Below, one piece after another: positions 33,071 to 44,586 of a stretch of 64,000 nucleotides of DNA. The stretch's first letter is position 1. Each line of letters begins with the position of its first letter. The stretch covers positions 25,269,426 through 25,333,425 of the forward strand of contig NC_090447.1 in NCBI RefSeq assembly GCF_031143425.1, written 5' to 3'. The stretch is from Pleurodeles waltl (taxonomy: Eukaryota > Chordata > Amphibia > Caudata > Salamandridae). The notes under the pieces were generated by a model. It did no database searches. It was not told the DNA's origin and saw nothing but the letters and a program-made list of their open reading frames with translations. Both the position numbers and the translations under genes were made by a program.

Positions 33071-34583
33071 TGAAATTGAGCAGAGCCGCTGCTCACAGGA
33101 GTTTCTTGGTCCTTTGGTTCAGGGCAGTCCTCTGAGGCTTCAGAGGTCACTGGTCCCTGTCGCATGCGTCGCTGGTTGCAGGTTTTCGAGTCAGGAGACA
33201 GGCCGGTAGGGCTGGGGCCAAAGCAGTTGTTGTCTTCCATCTTCACTACAGGGCTTGTAGGTCAGCAGTCCTTCTTCTTTCTTCAGGTTGCAAGATTCTG
33301 ATTTCCTGGGTTCTTGGGTGCCCATAAATACTAAATTTAGGGGTGTGTTTAGGTCTGGGAGGGCAGTAGCCAATGGCTACTGTCCTGGAGGGTGGCTACA
33401 CCCTCTTTGTGCCTCCTCCCTGAGGGGAGGGGGGCACATCCCTAATCCTATTGGGGGAATCCTCCAAACTTAAGATGGAGGATTTCTAAAGGCAGGGGTC
33501 ACCTCAGCTCAGGACACCTTAGGGGCTGTCCTGACTGGTGGGTGACTCCTCCTTGTTTTTCTCATTATTTCCTCCAGCCTTTCCGCCAAAAGTGGGGGCA
33601 GTGGCCGGACATCTCCACTAGCTGGGATGCCCTGTGGCGCTGTACCAAATGAGTGAGCCTTTGAGACTCACCGCCAGGTGTTACAGGTCCTGCAGGGGGA
33701 GGTGAGAAGCACCTCCACCCAGTACAGGCTTTGTTCCTGGCCAGAGAGTGACAAAGGCACTCTCCCCATGTGGCCAGCAACTCGTCTGGTTGTGGCAGGC
33801 TGGCAGAAACTGGTCAGCCCAACACTAGAAGTCGGATTGGTATTCAGGGGACATCTCTAAGATGCCCTCTGGGTGCAGTTTAATAAATGTCATACTGGCA
33901 TAAGTGTGCATTTATTGTGCTGAGTAGTTTGATACCAGACTTCCCGGATTTCAGTATAGCCATTATGGAACTGTGGAGTTCGTGTTCGACAAACTCCCAG
34001 ACCATATACTCTTATGGCTACCCTGCACTTACAATGTCTAAGGTTTTGCTTAGACACTGTAGGGGCATTGTGCTCATGCACATATGCCCTCACCTGTGGT
34101 ATAGGGCACCCTGCCTTAGGGCTGTGAGGCCTGCTAGAGAGGTGACTTACCTATGCCACTGGCAGTGTGAGGTTGGCATGGCACCCTGAGGGGAGTGCCA
34201 TGTCGACTTATTCTTTTTCTCCACACCAGCACGCACAAGCTGTGAGGCAGTGTGCATGTGCTGAGTGAGGGGTCCCCGGGTGGCATAAGACATGCTGCAG
34301 CCCTTTGGGACCTTTCCTGGCATCAGGGCCCTTGGTACCAGGGGTACCATTTACAAGGGACTTACCTGAGTGCCAGGGTTGTGCCAATTGTGCAAACAAA
34401 GGTACAGTTTAGGGAAAGAACACTGGTGCTGGGGCCTGGTTAGCAGGGTCCCAGCACACTTTCAATCATAACTTGGCATCAGCAAAGGCAAAAAGTCGGG
34501 GGTAACCATGCCAAGGAGGCATTTCCTTACACAACCCCACCCCCAAACGAAAGAGGATGAGACTAACCTTAACCAAGAGAGTC

Positions 34584-36870
34584 TTAATTTTCTAAGTGGA
34601 AGAACCTGGAAAGGCCATCAGCATTGGCATGGGCAGTCCCAGGTCTGTGTTCCACTACAAAGTCCATTCCCTGTAGGGATATGGACAACTTCAACAGTTT
34701 AGTGTTTTCTCCTTTCATTTGCATTAGCCATCTGATAGGTCTTTGGTCAGTTTGAACTATGAAGTTAGTACCAAAAAGGTATGGTCTCAACTTCTTCAGG
34801 GACCAGACCACAGCAAAGGCCTCCCTCTCAATGGCACTCCAACGCTGTCCCCCGGGGAGTATCCTCCTACTAATAAAATCAAAAGGCTGGTCAAGGCCAT
34901 CATCATTTGTTTGGGACAGGACTGCTCCTATCCCATGTTCAGAAGCATCTGTCTGCACAATGAACTGCTTAGAGTAATCTGGAGCTTTTAAAACTGGTGC
35001 TGTACACATTGCTTGCTTCAGGGTGTCAAAGACCTTTTGACAGTCCACGGTCCAGTTCACTTTCTTGGGCATTTTCTTGGAGGTAAGTTCTGTGAGGGGT
35101 GTCATTATTGATCCATAACCCTTCACACACCTCCTGTAGTACCCAGTCAAGCCAAGGAATGCCCTGACTTGAGTCTGGGCTTTTGGAGCTACCCAGTCCA
35201 GAATTGTCTGGATCTTGGGTTGGAGTGGCTGAACTTGGCCTCCACCTACAAGGTGTCCCAAGTAAACCACAGTACCCTGCCCTATCTGACATTTAGATGC
35301 CTTGATAGAGAGGCCTGCTGCTTGCAGGGCCTGCAAAACCTTCTTCAGGTGACCAGGTGATTCTGCCAGTTGGAGCTAAAGACAGCAATATCATAAAGAT
35401 AAGCTGCACTAAAGGACTCCAAGCCAGCAAGGACTTGATTCACCAACCTTTGGAAGGTGGCAGGGACATTCTTTAAGACAAAGGGCATCACAGTAAACTA
35501 GTAGTGCCCATCAGGTGTAGAGAGTGCTGTTTTCTCTTTTGCTCCAGGTGCCATTTTTATTTGCCAGTACCCTGCAGTTAAGTTAAAGGTACTTGGGCAG
35601 CACCTAATTTGTCTATTAGTACATCTGCCCTTGGAATGGGGTGAGCATCTGTCTTGGTGACAGAGTTGAGCCCTCTGTTGTCCACACAAAGCCTCATCTT
35701 TCTCTTGCCATCTTTTGTGTGAGGTTTGGGGACCAAGACCACTGGGCTAGCCCAGGGACTGTCAGAGTGCTCAGTCACTCCCAACTCCAGCACATTGTTT
35801 AACTTCCACTTTGATGCTTTCTTTAACTTGGTCAGACTGTCTAAAGATTTTGTTTTTGACAGGCATGCTGTCTCCTGTATCCACATCATAGGTACACAGG
35901 TGTGTCTGACCAGGGGTTAGAAATAAGAGCTCAGTAAACTGCTGGAGGTCTTGCCTGCAGTCAGCCTGGAGTTGACCAGAGAGGGTGTCTGAATGGATCA
36001 CTCCATCTACTGAGCCATCTTTAGGGTCAGTGGAGAGGAAATCAGGGAGATGTTCACTCTCAGCTTCCTGTTCCTCATCTGTAACCATTAACAGGTTTAC
36101 ATCTGCCCTATCATGGAAGAGTTTGAGGCGGTTAACATGGATCATCCTCTTGGGGGTCCTGCTAGTGCCTAGGTCCACCAGGTAGGTGACCTGTCTCTTC
36201 TTTTTTAGCACTGGATAAGGGCCACTCCATTTGTCCTGAAGTGCCCTTGGAGCCACAGGCTCCAGAACCCAGACTTTCTGCCCTTGCTGAAACTCAACCA
36301 TAGCAGCCTTTTGGTCATACCACGTCTTCTGGAGTTGTTGGCTGGCCTCAAGGTTTTTGCTTGCCGTTTCCATGTACTCTGCCATCCCTGAACGTAGGCC
36401 TAGTACATAGTCCACCATATCTTGTTTAGGCTCATGGAGAGGTCTCTCCAAGCCTTCGTTTACAAAAGCCAGTGGACCCCTAACAGGATGGCCAAAGAGA
36501 AGTTCAAAGGGGGAAATCCCTACTCCCTTCTGAGGCACCTGTCTGTAAGCGAAAACCAGGCATGGCAAGAGGACATCCCATCTCCTTTTGAGTTTTTCAG
36601 GGAGCCCCATGATCATGCCCTTCAATGTTTTGTTGAATCTCTCATCAAGGCCATTGGTTTGTGGATGGTATGGTGTGGTGAATTTGTAAGTCAACCCACA
36701 CTCATTCCACATATGTTTCAGGTAAGCTGACATGAAGTTGGTACCTCTGTCAGAAACCAACTCCTTAGGAAATCCCACTCTGTGAAAAATACCTATGAGT
36801 GCTTTGGCTACTGCAGGGGCAGTAGAGGACCTAAGGGGAATTGCCTCAGGGTACCTAGTACCATGGACTC
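34584..36870 (-). pseudogene. Gmr1-like integrase-RT-RNase H polyprotein, damaged
   Basis: Reading leftward, the integrase core comes first (RYPEAIPLRS, then SDRGTNF with the second catalytic Asp, then HPQTNGLDERFNKTLK with the Glu), followed by a long C-terminal part ending IHVNRLKLFHDR. After an acidic spacer the RT begins (THLCTYDVDTGDS, then SPWASPVVLVPK, DNRGLNS). RT fingers and palm are broken by frameshifts between 35580 and 35340; the active-site box near 35395 reads YLYD where YLDD is expected. RT thumb and RNase H are open from 35336 to 34584 (VQTDASE, ISRRILPGGQRWSAIEREA, HANADGLSR). The integrase zinc finger and first Asp are missing; the frame jumps from the protease linker to RYPEA near 36870. 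The order IN-RT-RH is opposite to ordinary Gypsy elements. Non-functional copy. Confidence 0.85.
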
Positions 36871-37215
36871 AGTTCCCTCAGGGGATAGAACATCTTCCTG
36901 GGAAGAGAGGTTCTGTTTCTTTTGCTGTGTTGAAGCTGGTTCCCCAGTCTTTTTTCCTTTTCTCTTGGAAGGTTGGGTCATTATCCCAGACTCCAACACT
37001 TCTTTTTCACCCTGAGCCCTGCACTGTGCCCTTGTCTTGACACACACCAGTTCAGGGATACCCAGCATGGCTGCATGGGTTTTGAGTTCTACCTCTGCCC
37101 ATGCTGAGGACTCCAGATCATTTCCAAGCAGACACTCTACTGGAATTGCAGTTCCAGGTCTGCCCTGATTTTTCAATTTTTCACCACCTGGTTTTTGACT
37201 TTTTACTGTGAGGAA
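36870..37215 (-). pseudogene. Gmr1-like protease C-terminus and linker to integrase
   Basis: The frame contains PVECLLGNDLE, the conserved C-terminal strand of retropepsin-like proteases, then a charged linker (TQPSKRKGKKTGEPASTQQK). The catalytic half (DTG) lies at 40322-40512, so the protease has been split by about 3.1 kb. The linker runs into integrase sequence with the integrase N-terminal domain deleted. Confidence 0.6.
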
Positions 37216-40200
37216 GCCTCCTATGAGGTGACTCACGCACAGTAAACACATGGTAAAATGGACTGCGCATGTTTACCGCCAGTGCCGCCGTGTTAAGGAA
37301 AGGCTGCGGTGGCAGAGCAAGGGCAGGAGGCCCCGGGCAGGCTACATGTGATCATGGGTGCGCCTGGATGTGCACCCATGTGAGGGCTGTGGGAGGAGGA
37401 TTCCTGGTGTGCGCAGCCCAAGAACTGCGCTTAGGTAATCCTGGTGCAGGAGGAACTATGCAGAGTGGGTGGTGACCTGGAGTAGGTCTCATGAGAGGGG
37501 TGTACACATGTGAGGGAGAGTCAGTGTGCTTACTGTCTTTTCACTGTAGGGACACTCAGTTCAATGCCAATGTCAGTGTGCTTAAGGTATTTGCATTGTA
37601 GGGATACACCATTAAATGTCAATAGGAGGGCCTAGGGTGCAACTCCAGTTCTCTGGGGTCCACTGAGACCAGAGTCACACCAAAGTACACTGTAACCTGT
37701 AAGAAAAGAATGATGCAGTAGGTTACAAGAGCATAGTTGTACAACTTATGGGTCATCCATGGATGTTATCTTTCTCTGACTCAGCTCAGGATTATGGCAA
37801 ATTACTGCTTTGTCCAGTTGCTTGAGCAGGGCCTTGCATCAATCAGCCAGCTGTCATTCCGTGCTAGGAGCAGGCTGGAGAGGCCCTGCGAGGAATGTCA
37901 GTGAGGAAGAGCTGAGACTCTCAGAGTAAATGTGGCAAGTAACTCCTGGAGGATGCCATTTTGAGCTTTCCCAGATGACTGTGCAAGAAGGAGGGGACGG
38001 GGGCAAGGAAGTGATGTGGCACATCTGGATAGGCCAGAGGTGCAGACCTGCTGGACACTTCCGCCCCCACTTAAAAGGTCCTGCACAGGGGAGAGCTCTC
38101 TCTCTTGGCTGTGCTTCACTGCTGGACACTGGGACTGCAGATGGGCATCATGGATAACTGGAAGGAAGAACCTCCTGACTGTCCTTGGGGCGGGGACTCT
38201 GCCCCTGAAGGATTCCAGGCCAGCGAGGCGAATGCCAGGGACAGGCAAGCTGGCCCCCTTACTCACCTAGAGGACTAGTTGGGAAAAGGACTGGGCTAGC
38301 GCAAGGAGAGCGCACTATCCAGAAGGAAAAGAAGGAACCCAGAGGAAAGGTTGGCGCAGGGAGTCAGTGGGACTAGCTCTCTATGATCTGGGACCCTTCG
38401 AGGCCAGGAGGCCTCAGGGGAGTGCTCCTGGTGGCAAGGGCTTGTCACCAGGAGCGAAACGACACAAGAATGATGAAAATCGGCCCTTGGGGGCCCGAGA
38501 TATCACAGGAAAAAGGATGGCGACCTTTGGAAAAGCAGCCCCGAAGCGCGTGGAGCTGCCCCAGGAGAAAGAGCAAAAAGGGGAGTGCCGTTGCACTCCC
38601 CCTCTCAGAAGAGGAAGGGGCCTGGTCCCTATCCCGGGGCCCCGTGAAGCCTGGCCTATTTTGATCTGATGGGGGGGTGCCATCGCGCACCCCCCCCGCC
38701 GCAGTGGAAAGGGACCCCTGACCCCATCCCGGGGCCCCCTGCGGCCAAGCAAAGTCGTGGAGCGCAGTCGCACTCCCCGCGAAGATGCGAGGAGTCGGGG
38801 GCGCCATCGTGCACCCCACCAGATGGCCGATGGCTGGGACGGAGCCTGCGGTGAAGCGGAAGCCGGGGACAACCGTCGCGCTCCCCGTGAAGGCATGCCC
38901 GGGGGGCCCCAGACTCCATCCTGGGGCCCTCAGCAGAAGTGAAGTCGGGGTGTGCTGTCACGCCCCCCGTGAAGAATGCCCAGAGGGGCCTCGGACCCCT
39001 TTTCCTGGGCCCGAGAAGAGGAGGACCTCGGGGAGCACCGTCGTGCTCCCCGCCGAGACGAGGAGGGGCCCCGGACCACATCCCGGGGCCCCGAAGCTGC
39101 CGGGAAGAAGGGGGGAGTGCCGCTGCACTCCCCCGAGCGGCCCATCCGGCTGCGAGCCTTCCCACGTCTGCCCGCTGGAGCCGGCAGACCTCACAGAGCA
39201 GGCTGGGTCCCGCGGCAGCACCCGGAGGTGCTGCCCGTGCTGGGAGCCGGCGGGGGCAGCTAGGGGGTGAGCTCCCTGGGCCGCCCTCCAAAAAGGAAGC
39301 ACTTGATGGTGAGGGGGCGTCCGGTTGGGACCGGGCACCCCCTGGAGGAAATGTCAGCTCTGCCTGCACAGCTGCTCTCCCCGGCGCAACGGGAGAGCCA
39401 CTCATCCCCTATGCGGCTGCCCCAGCATGCTTTGCGGGGCAGGGGCCGCAGTTTGGACACAAAAAAACAGCCTGTGGTGGTCCCAGGGAGATGGGGCCAC
39501 CACCAAGTACATGCCCAGAGACAGGGGAGCTGCAGGAGCAGTGCAGCCTCCCCTCAACATCGTTTGGTGTCCCCACCTTAGCTAGGGTGGGATAAATGAA
39601 TGATAACCCCCCAAGGGTTCGACCTGTGTTTGAAGCACAAGCTTATGTGAACTTTTGTTCCAGCTTGTGGGATGGTGCCTACTAGAGGGGTAGGCTGGTA
39701 TTACCCTATATATTGAACTGTTATTCTATGGTCAATTAGGAGTAATCCAAAAGTAATCCTAATGGTTATACTGCTTGAATATGGTTGTATATGTTCCCTG
39801 ATTATGCTAGTTTGAATAATGACACTGACAGCCATCTCTTAGCAAGGTGGAAGTATTTAATTGCACATGTAGGTGTATTCATTTCACCTTACTGTCAAAT
39901 GTTCAATACTGTCAAATGTCGCAAGGGGGACACCGGAGATTGTTTTGCCATGTGAATTGTTGGATTATATTATCCCTTGAGAAGACATGAGAGATTACGC
40001 AATGTTTTCCCAGAGTGATTCCATTACTTTGTGTATATTTGTAGATTGTTGCATAGTATTGAGTAGTGTGTGTGAACAATAAATGTACTTTTACTTTATC
40101 AAAAGAAAAAGCACTGACTGGACAATCACTTATTGAGAGTCATGCTTGTGTACTTGTGAATGGGGATTACTAGCCCACACCACCTCCCTTGAGTAAGCCT

Positions 40201-40321
40201 TGGACTGCTCTGCAACACTACCCTATGAGAGTCAAGCGCTACAATGAGGTGTTTGGTTCCCAGTGGCGGTCGTGTGCGGACTCATTACTTGTGCAGGCCA
40301 CACAACTAATGACCCACCTTC
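37216..40321. other. Unclassified 3.1-kb insertion splitting the Gmr1-like protease
   Basis: It lies between two halves of one protease domain, so it must be an insertion or rearrangement. Edges are approximate. The middle (38370-39600) is GC-rich with a hairpin minisatellite. The right part (39600-40130) is AT-rich and ends with AATAAATGTACTTTTACTTT, like a polyadenylation region, which suggests a retroelement or solo LTR. No protein domain was recognised; the long open frames on both strands in the GC-rich part reflect base composition. Confidence 0.5.
38580..39134. repeat. GC-rich minisatellite of hairpin units, period about 80-83 bp
   Basis: Eight degenerate copies of a palindrome such as GGGGAGTGCCGTTGCACTCC (38580), recurring near 38671, 38756, 38796, 38863, 38946, 39029 and 39111. 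They are linked by ATCCCGGGGCCCC-type spacers. The last four spacings are 82-83 bp. In several copies the two arms co-vary (GAGTGC with GCACTC, GAGCAC with GTGCTC), so stem pairing is kept while sequence drifts. Confidence 0.8.
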
Positions 40322-40655
40322 CATCAAGTTACCATTTTCATGGGATGGACTTTAGTCTGATTGTCAGCGTTTGTGACTGGATATGTCTGTCCAGCCAGGT
40401 ACTGTCCTGGGGAAACCAGTTTGTCTGTCACCATAGTGACACTAGTACCTGTATCCCTCAGGGCTTCTACTCTAGTCCCATTGATTAAGAGCTGCTGCCT
40501 GTTTTTTTGCATGTTAGGCGGCTAGGCAGCAAGTGTACCTAGGTCCACCCCACCCTATAAGACCAATGTAGCTTCAGTGTGAACCCTGATTTGCTCTGGG
40601 CACACTGTTGATCTCACCTGGGGACTGGCTATTCCAGTGCTAACTGGAGTAGTAG
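40322..40655 (-). pseudogene. Gmr1-like protease N-terminus with DTG active site, and preceding nucleocapsid-protease linker
   Basis: Minus-strand codons from about 40512 read a Gln/Leu strand, then VEALRDTGTSVTMVTDKLV, the retropepsin catalytic loop with Asp-Thr-Gly. Upstream (to 40655) the frame has a stop but continues with a Val/Thr/Pro-rich linker. It ends at the LTR_A edge. Protease would process the Gag-Pol precursor; the copy is split and dead. Confidence 0.75.
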
Positions 40656-43600
40656 TAGCAGGAAAGTACCATCTTCCCTGGCATGTTACCCTCATTTTCA
40701 ACATGTATGTCCATTTGTTTTTGACTGTCTCACTGGGATCCTGCTAGCCAGGACCCCAGTGCTCATAGTTTGTGGCCTGAATGTAGGTATCTGTGCAGAA
40801 ACTAACTGTGTCTCTGAGGCTCTGCTAACCAGAACCTCAGTGATTATGCTCTCTCTGCCTTTAAAACTGTCACTATAGGCTTGGGACCATTTTCACCAAT
40901 TCTAATTGGCACATTGGAACACCCTTATAATTCCCTAGTACATGCTACCTAGGTAGCCAGGGTATTGGGGTTCCAGGAGATCCATATGGGCTGCAGCATT
41001 TCTTTTGCCACCCATAGGGAGCTCAGACAAATCTTACACAGGACTGCCACTGCAGCATGAGTGAAATAACGCACACAATGGGGGTCATTTTGACCTCAGC
41101 GGTCTTTTTTCAAGAACGCCGAGGGACCACCGAACGGAAGACTGCCAGTGCAGGTGGTTTGCCGCTCAGCCTATTATGACCCTTGGCAGCTCTCCGTCCC
41201 TTTACGGACGGAGAGCCGCCAACAGCCATACTGGCGGGGGGCGGGGAAGTGGAGGTTGCTCCACCTCTACCGCCACGCCAACAGAACACCGCCCAGCGAA
41301 TCACGTCCTGTGATTCGCCGTGGCGGTATTCTGTTGGCGGTGTGGTGTCGGCGGAGCTGCCCCCATGGCTCCCGTCCCCTCCCGGAGGATCGACGGACCA
41401 GGTAAGTCGATCGTCCGTTAGGGGAGGGGGCGGGGGGTGTTGTGTGTGTGCATGGGGGTGTGCGTCTGAGTATGTAGAGGGGGTGGGTGAATGCGTGTAT
41501 GCTTGTGGGGGTGATGCGTGTTTGGGAATGAGTGCGTGTATGTCTGTGGGTATGTCTGTATGGATGTGTGCGTGTATGTTTGAATGTGGGTGTGCGTGTC
41601 TGACTGTGTGTGTGTGGATGTTGGCATGTATGTCGGGGTGTGTGCATGTGTGTGTTGGTGGTGCCTGCATGCGTGTCGGGTGTGTGTGACTTATGTGATG
41701 TTGGGGGTCGGGGTGGGGAGGGGGGCCCTGCCACCTTTGGGGGGCTGGCAGGGGTGGTGGGGGGTGTAGGGGAGGGAGTCGGGGTGGGGGAGACACCTAT
41801 CAGTGCCAGGGAAGGAATTCCCTGGCACTGAAAGTGCTTACCGCCATGGATTTCATGGCGGTTCAAACCGCTGGAAATCCACGGCGGTAAGCCGGGTGCA
41901 AATACCGCCGGCGGTATAGTGACGGCCGCCGGGCTGGAGACCCAGGTCTCCAGCCCGGCGTTCGTCTCCGCCCTGGCGGGTGGAACGGAGAACCGGCGGA
42001 TGACCATGGCGGTAACCGCCATGGTCATAATTCCATGCAGTAAGACCGCCAGCCTTACCGCCGGTTCTCCGCCTTCCGCCAGGGTCGTAATGACCCCCAA
42101 TATTTCACAGCCATTTTACGTGCACTTAAGAAACTTATAAGTCACCTATCTGTCTTACCTTCACTTTGCGAAGGTTAGGTGCAAAGTTACTAAGTGTGAG
42201 GGCATCCCGGCACTAGCCAAGGTGCCCCCACATAGTTCAGGGCAATTTCCCTGGACTTTGTGAGTGCGGGGACACCATTACACGTGTGCACTACATATAG
42301 GTCAATACCTATATGTAGCTTCACAATGGTAACTCCGAATATGGCCATGTAACATGTCTAAGATCATGGAATTGTCCCCCCATGCCAAATCTGGTATTGG
42401 GGTGCCAATCCCATGCATCCCCGGGGCTCCACTATGGACCCCGGATACTGCCAAACCAGCTCTCTGGGGTTTTCTCAGCAGCTACCTATGCTGCCAACCC
42501 ACAGACAGGGTTCTGCCCTCCTGGGGTCTGGGCAGCCGAGTCCCAGGAAGGCAGAACAAAGAATTTCCTCTGGAAATAGGTGCTAAGGGCTGGGGAGGAG
42601 TAGCCTCCCCAAGCCTCTGCAAATACTTTGAAGGGCACAGATGGTGCCCTCCTTGCATAAGCCTGTCCACACCGGTTCAGGGAACCCCCAGTCTCTGCTT
42701 TGGCACGAAACTGGACAAAGGAAAGGGGACTGACCACTGCCTTGTCCATCACCACTCCAGGGGTGGTGCCCAGAGCTCCTCCAGTGTGTCCCAGACCTCT
42801 GCCATCTTAATCCAGAGGTGTGAGGGCATAATGGAGGCCTCTGAGTGGCCAGTGCCAGCAGGTGATGTCAGAGACCCATCCTGATGGGTGCTTACCTGAC
42901 TAGGTGGCCAATCCTCCTGTGAGGGCTATTTAGGGTCTCTCCTGTGGGGTTTTCCTCAGATAACGACTTGCAAGAATTCACCAGAGTTCCTCTGCACCTC
43001 TCTCTTCGACCTCTGCTAAGGATCGACCGCTGACTGCTCCAGGACGCCTGTAAAACTGCAACAAAGTAGCAGGAGACTACCAGCGACATTGTAGCACCTA
43101 ATCCTGACAGCTTTCTTGACTGTTTCCTGGTGGTGCATCCTCTGGGGGCTGTCTGCCTTCACCCAGCACTGGAAGCCACCAAGAAATCTCCTGTGGGTCG
43201 ACAGAATCTTCCCCCTGCTCAAGCACGCACCAAACTTCAGCGTCACCGGTACTCGTGGACCCCTCTCATCCTGACGAGCATGGCCCCTGGAACACAGGTG
43301 GTGGACCAAAGTGACCCAGACTGTCCAGTGGTCCAACTGTCCAAATTTGGAGGAAGTACGTCCTTGCCTCCCCTCTCCAGAAGGTAATCCTGTGTACTGC
43401 GTGAACTGCAGCTGCTAGGGCTTCTGTGCACTTTTGCAAGGAATCCTTAGTGCACACCCTAGCCCTGGTCCCCAGCACTCCATCCTGCATTGCTCAACTC
43501 ACTGAGTTGACTACCGGCTTCGTTGGACCCTCTTTTGTAGTGTTGAGACAGCTGCTGTGCTCAGTTTTCTTGAACAAGTGTTCAAGTACTTCTGCGGCTG

Positions 43601-44586
43601 CTGCCTTCTTGTGTGTGGGCTCTCTTTGTTGCTGAGGGCCCCCTCTGTCTCGTCTTCCAAGTGGCGACCTACTGGTCCTTCCTGGGCCCAGGCAGCACCC
43701 TTTTTCTTCAACCGTGACTTTTGCAGCTAGCAAGGCTTGTTTACGGTCTTTCTCCAAAGAAACAACTCTGCATCCTCCACCACTCCGTGGGACATCTTCT
43801 GCACAAAGGAGAAGTTCCTAGCACCTTGTTGTTGCAGAATCTTCAGCTTCTTCCATTCGAAGGCAGCCATTTTGCACCTTCATCCGGGGTTTAGTGGGCT
43901 CTTGCCCCCCTGGACACTTTCACGACTCTTGGACTTGGTCCCCTTCCTTTGCAGGTCTTTAGGTCCAGGAATCCGTCTTCAGTGCTTTGCAGTCTGTTGT
44001 GGTCTTTGCAGAATCTCCTAACACGAGTTTAGTGTGTTTCTGGGAAAGTAGTATCACTTTACTCCTACTTTTCAGGGTCTTGGGGTGGGGTATCTTGGAC
44101 ACCCTTAGTGTTTTCTTACACTTGCAGTGACACTACACTAGGCCAGGGGTCCCTAAGTGGTTTGCATTCCACTTTCTTAGTATATGGATTCTGTTGCCCC
44201 TAGGCCTATTGCATCCTATTGTATTCTAGTGTCTGCACTACTTTTCTAACCTGATTTTGGTTTGTGTGTATATTTTGTGTATTTTACTTACCTCCTAAGG
44301 GAGTATATCCTCTGAGATATGTTTGGCACATTGTCACTAAAATAAAGTACCTTTATTTTTAGTAACTATGAGTATTGGGTTTCTTATGATATAGTACCCA
44401 TATGATATAAGTGGTATAGTAGGAGCTTTGCATGTCTCCTAGTTCAGCCTAAGCTGCTCTGCTACAGCTACCTCTATCAGCCTAAGCTGCTAGAACACTA
44501 CTAATCTACTAATAAGGGATAACTGGACATGGCACAAGGTGTAAGTACCATCTGGTACCCACTGTAACCCAGGCCAGCCTCCTACA
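40656..44586 (+). repeat. LTR_A, solo, interrupted by a Harbinger MITE
   Basis: It begins near TAGCAGGAAAGTACC and ends CCAGCCTCCTACA at 44586. It is collinear with the copies at 62001 (plus) and 16914-19676 (minus), with an AATAAAGTACCTTTATTTTTAG polyadenylation-like palindrome near 44340. Without the 1019-bp MITE it is about 2.9 kb. No clear 5-bp target duplication is seen. The flanking Gmr1 sequence jumps from capsid to protease linker, so some sequence was lost here. Confidence 0.7.
41080..42098. mobile_element. Nonautonomous Harbinger (MITE) with AAT target duplication
   Basis: The ends GGGGGTCATTTTGACC (left) and its near inverse GGTCGTAATGACCCCC (right) are terminal inverted repeats, flanked by AAT at 41077-41079 and 42099-42101. 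LTR_A at about 62410 shows the uninterrupted site. The interior has GGCGG-rich ends, a TG-rich middle (41430-41700) and several hairpins. Open frames over 41110-42100 come from low-complexity His/Pro/Thr translations and encode no transposase. Confidence 0.92.

Larger units (their letters stand above)
31012..34537 (-). repeat. LTR_B, 3' LTR of the Gmr1-like element
   Basis: Plus-strand edges are TGTCTAGGAAGTTGG at 31012 and GGCATTTCCTTACA at 34537; with the paralogs, the ends form TGTAGGAA...TTCCTTACA. Next to the inner edge the minus strand is purine-rich (GGGGGTGGGGTTG), a polypurine tract. A LINE occupies 32223-33070. Without it the LTR is about 2.7 kb. No coding is claimed for its short frames. 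Confidence 0.8.

Noticed and set aside
38367..39595. Several overlapping open frames of 100-250 codons on both strands
   Set aside because: The DNA is GC-rich and repetitive with few stops; no frame has a domain, consistent start or codon pattern.
41110..42100. His/Thr/Pro-rich minus-strand frames of 228 and 277 codons
   Set aside because: They lie within a Harbinger MITE and translate its TG-rich tract; no transposase or Myb motif is present.
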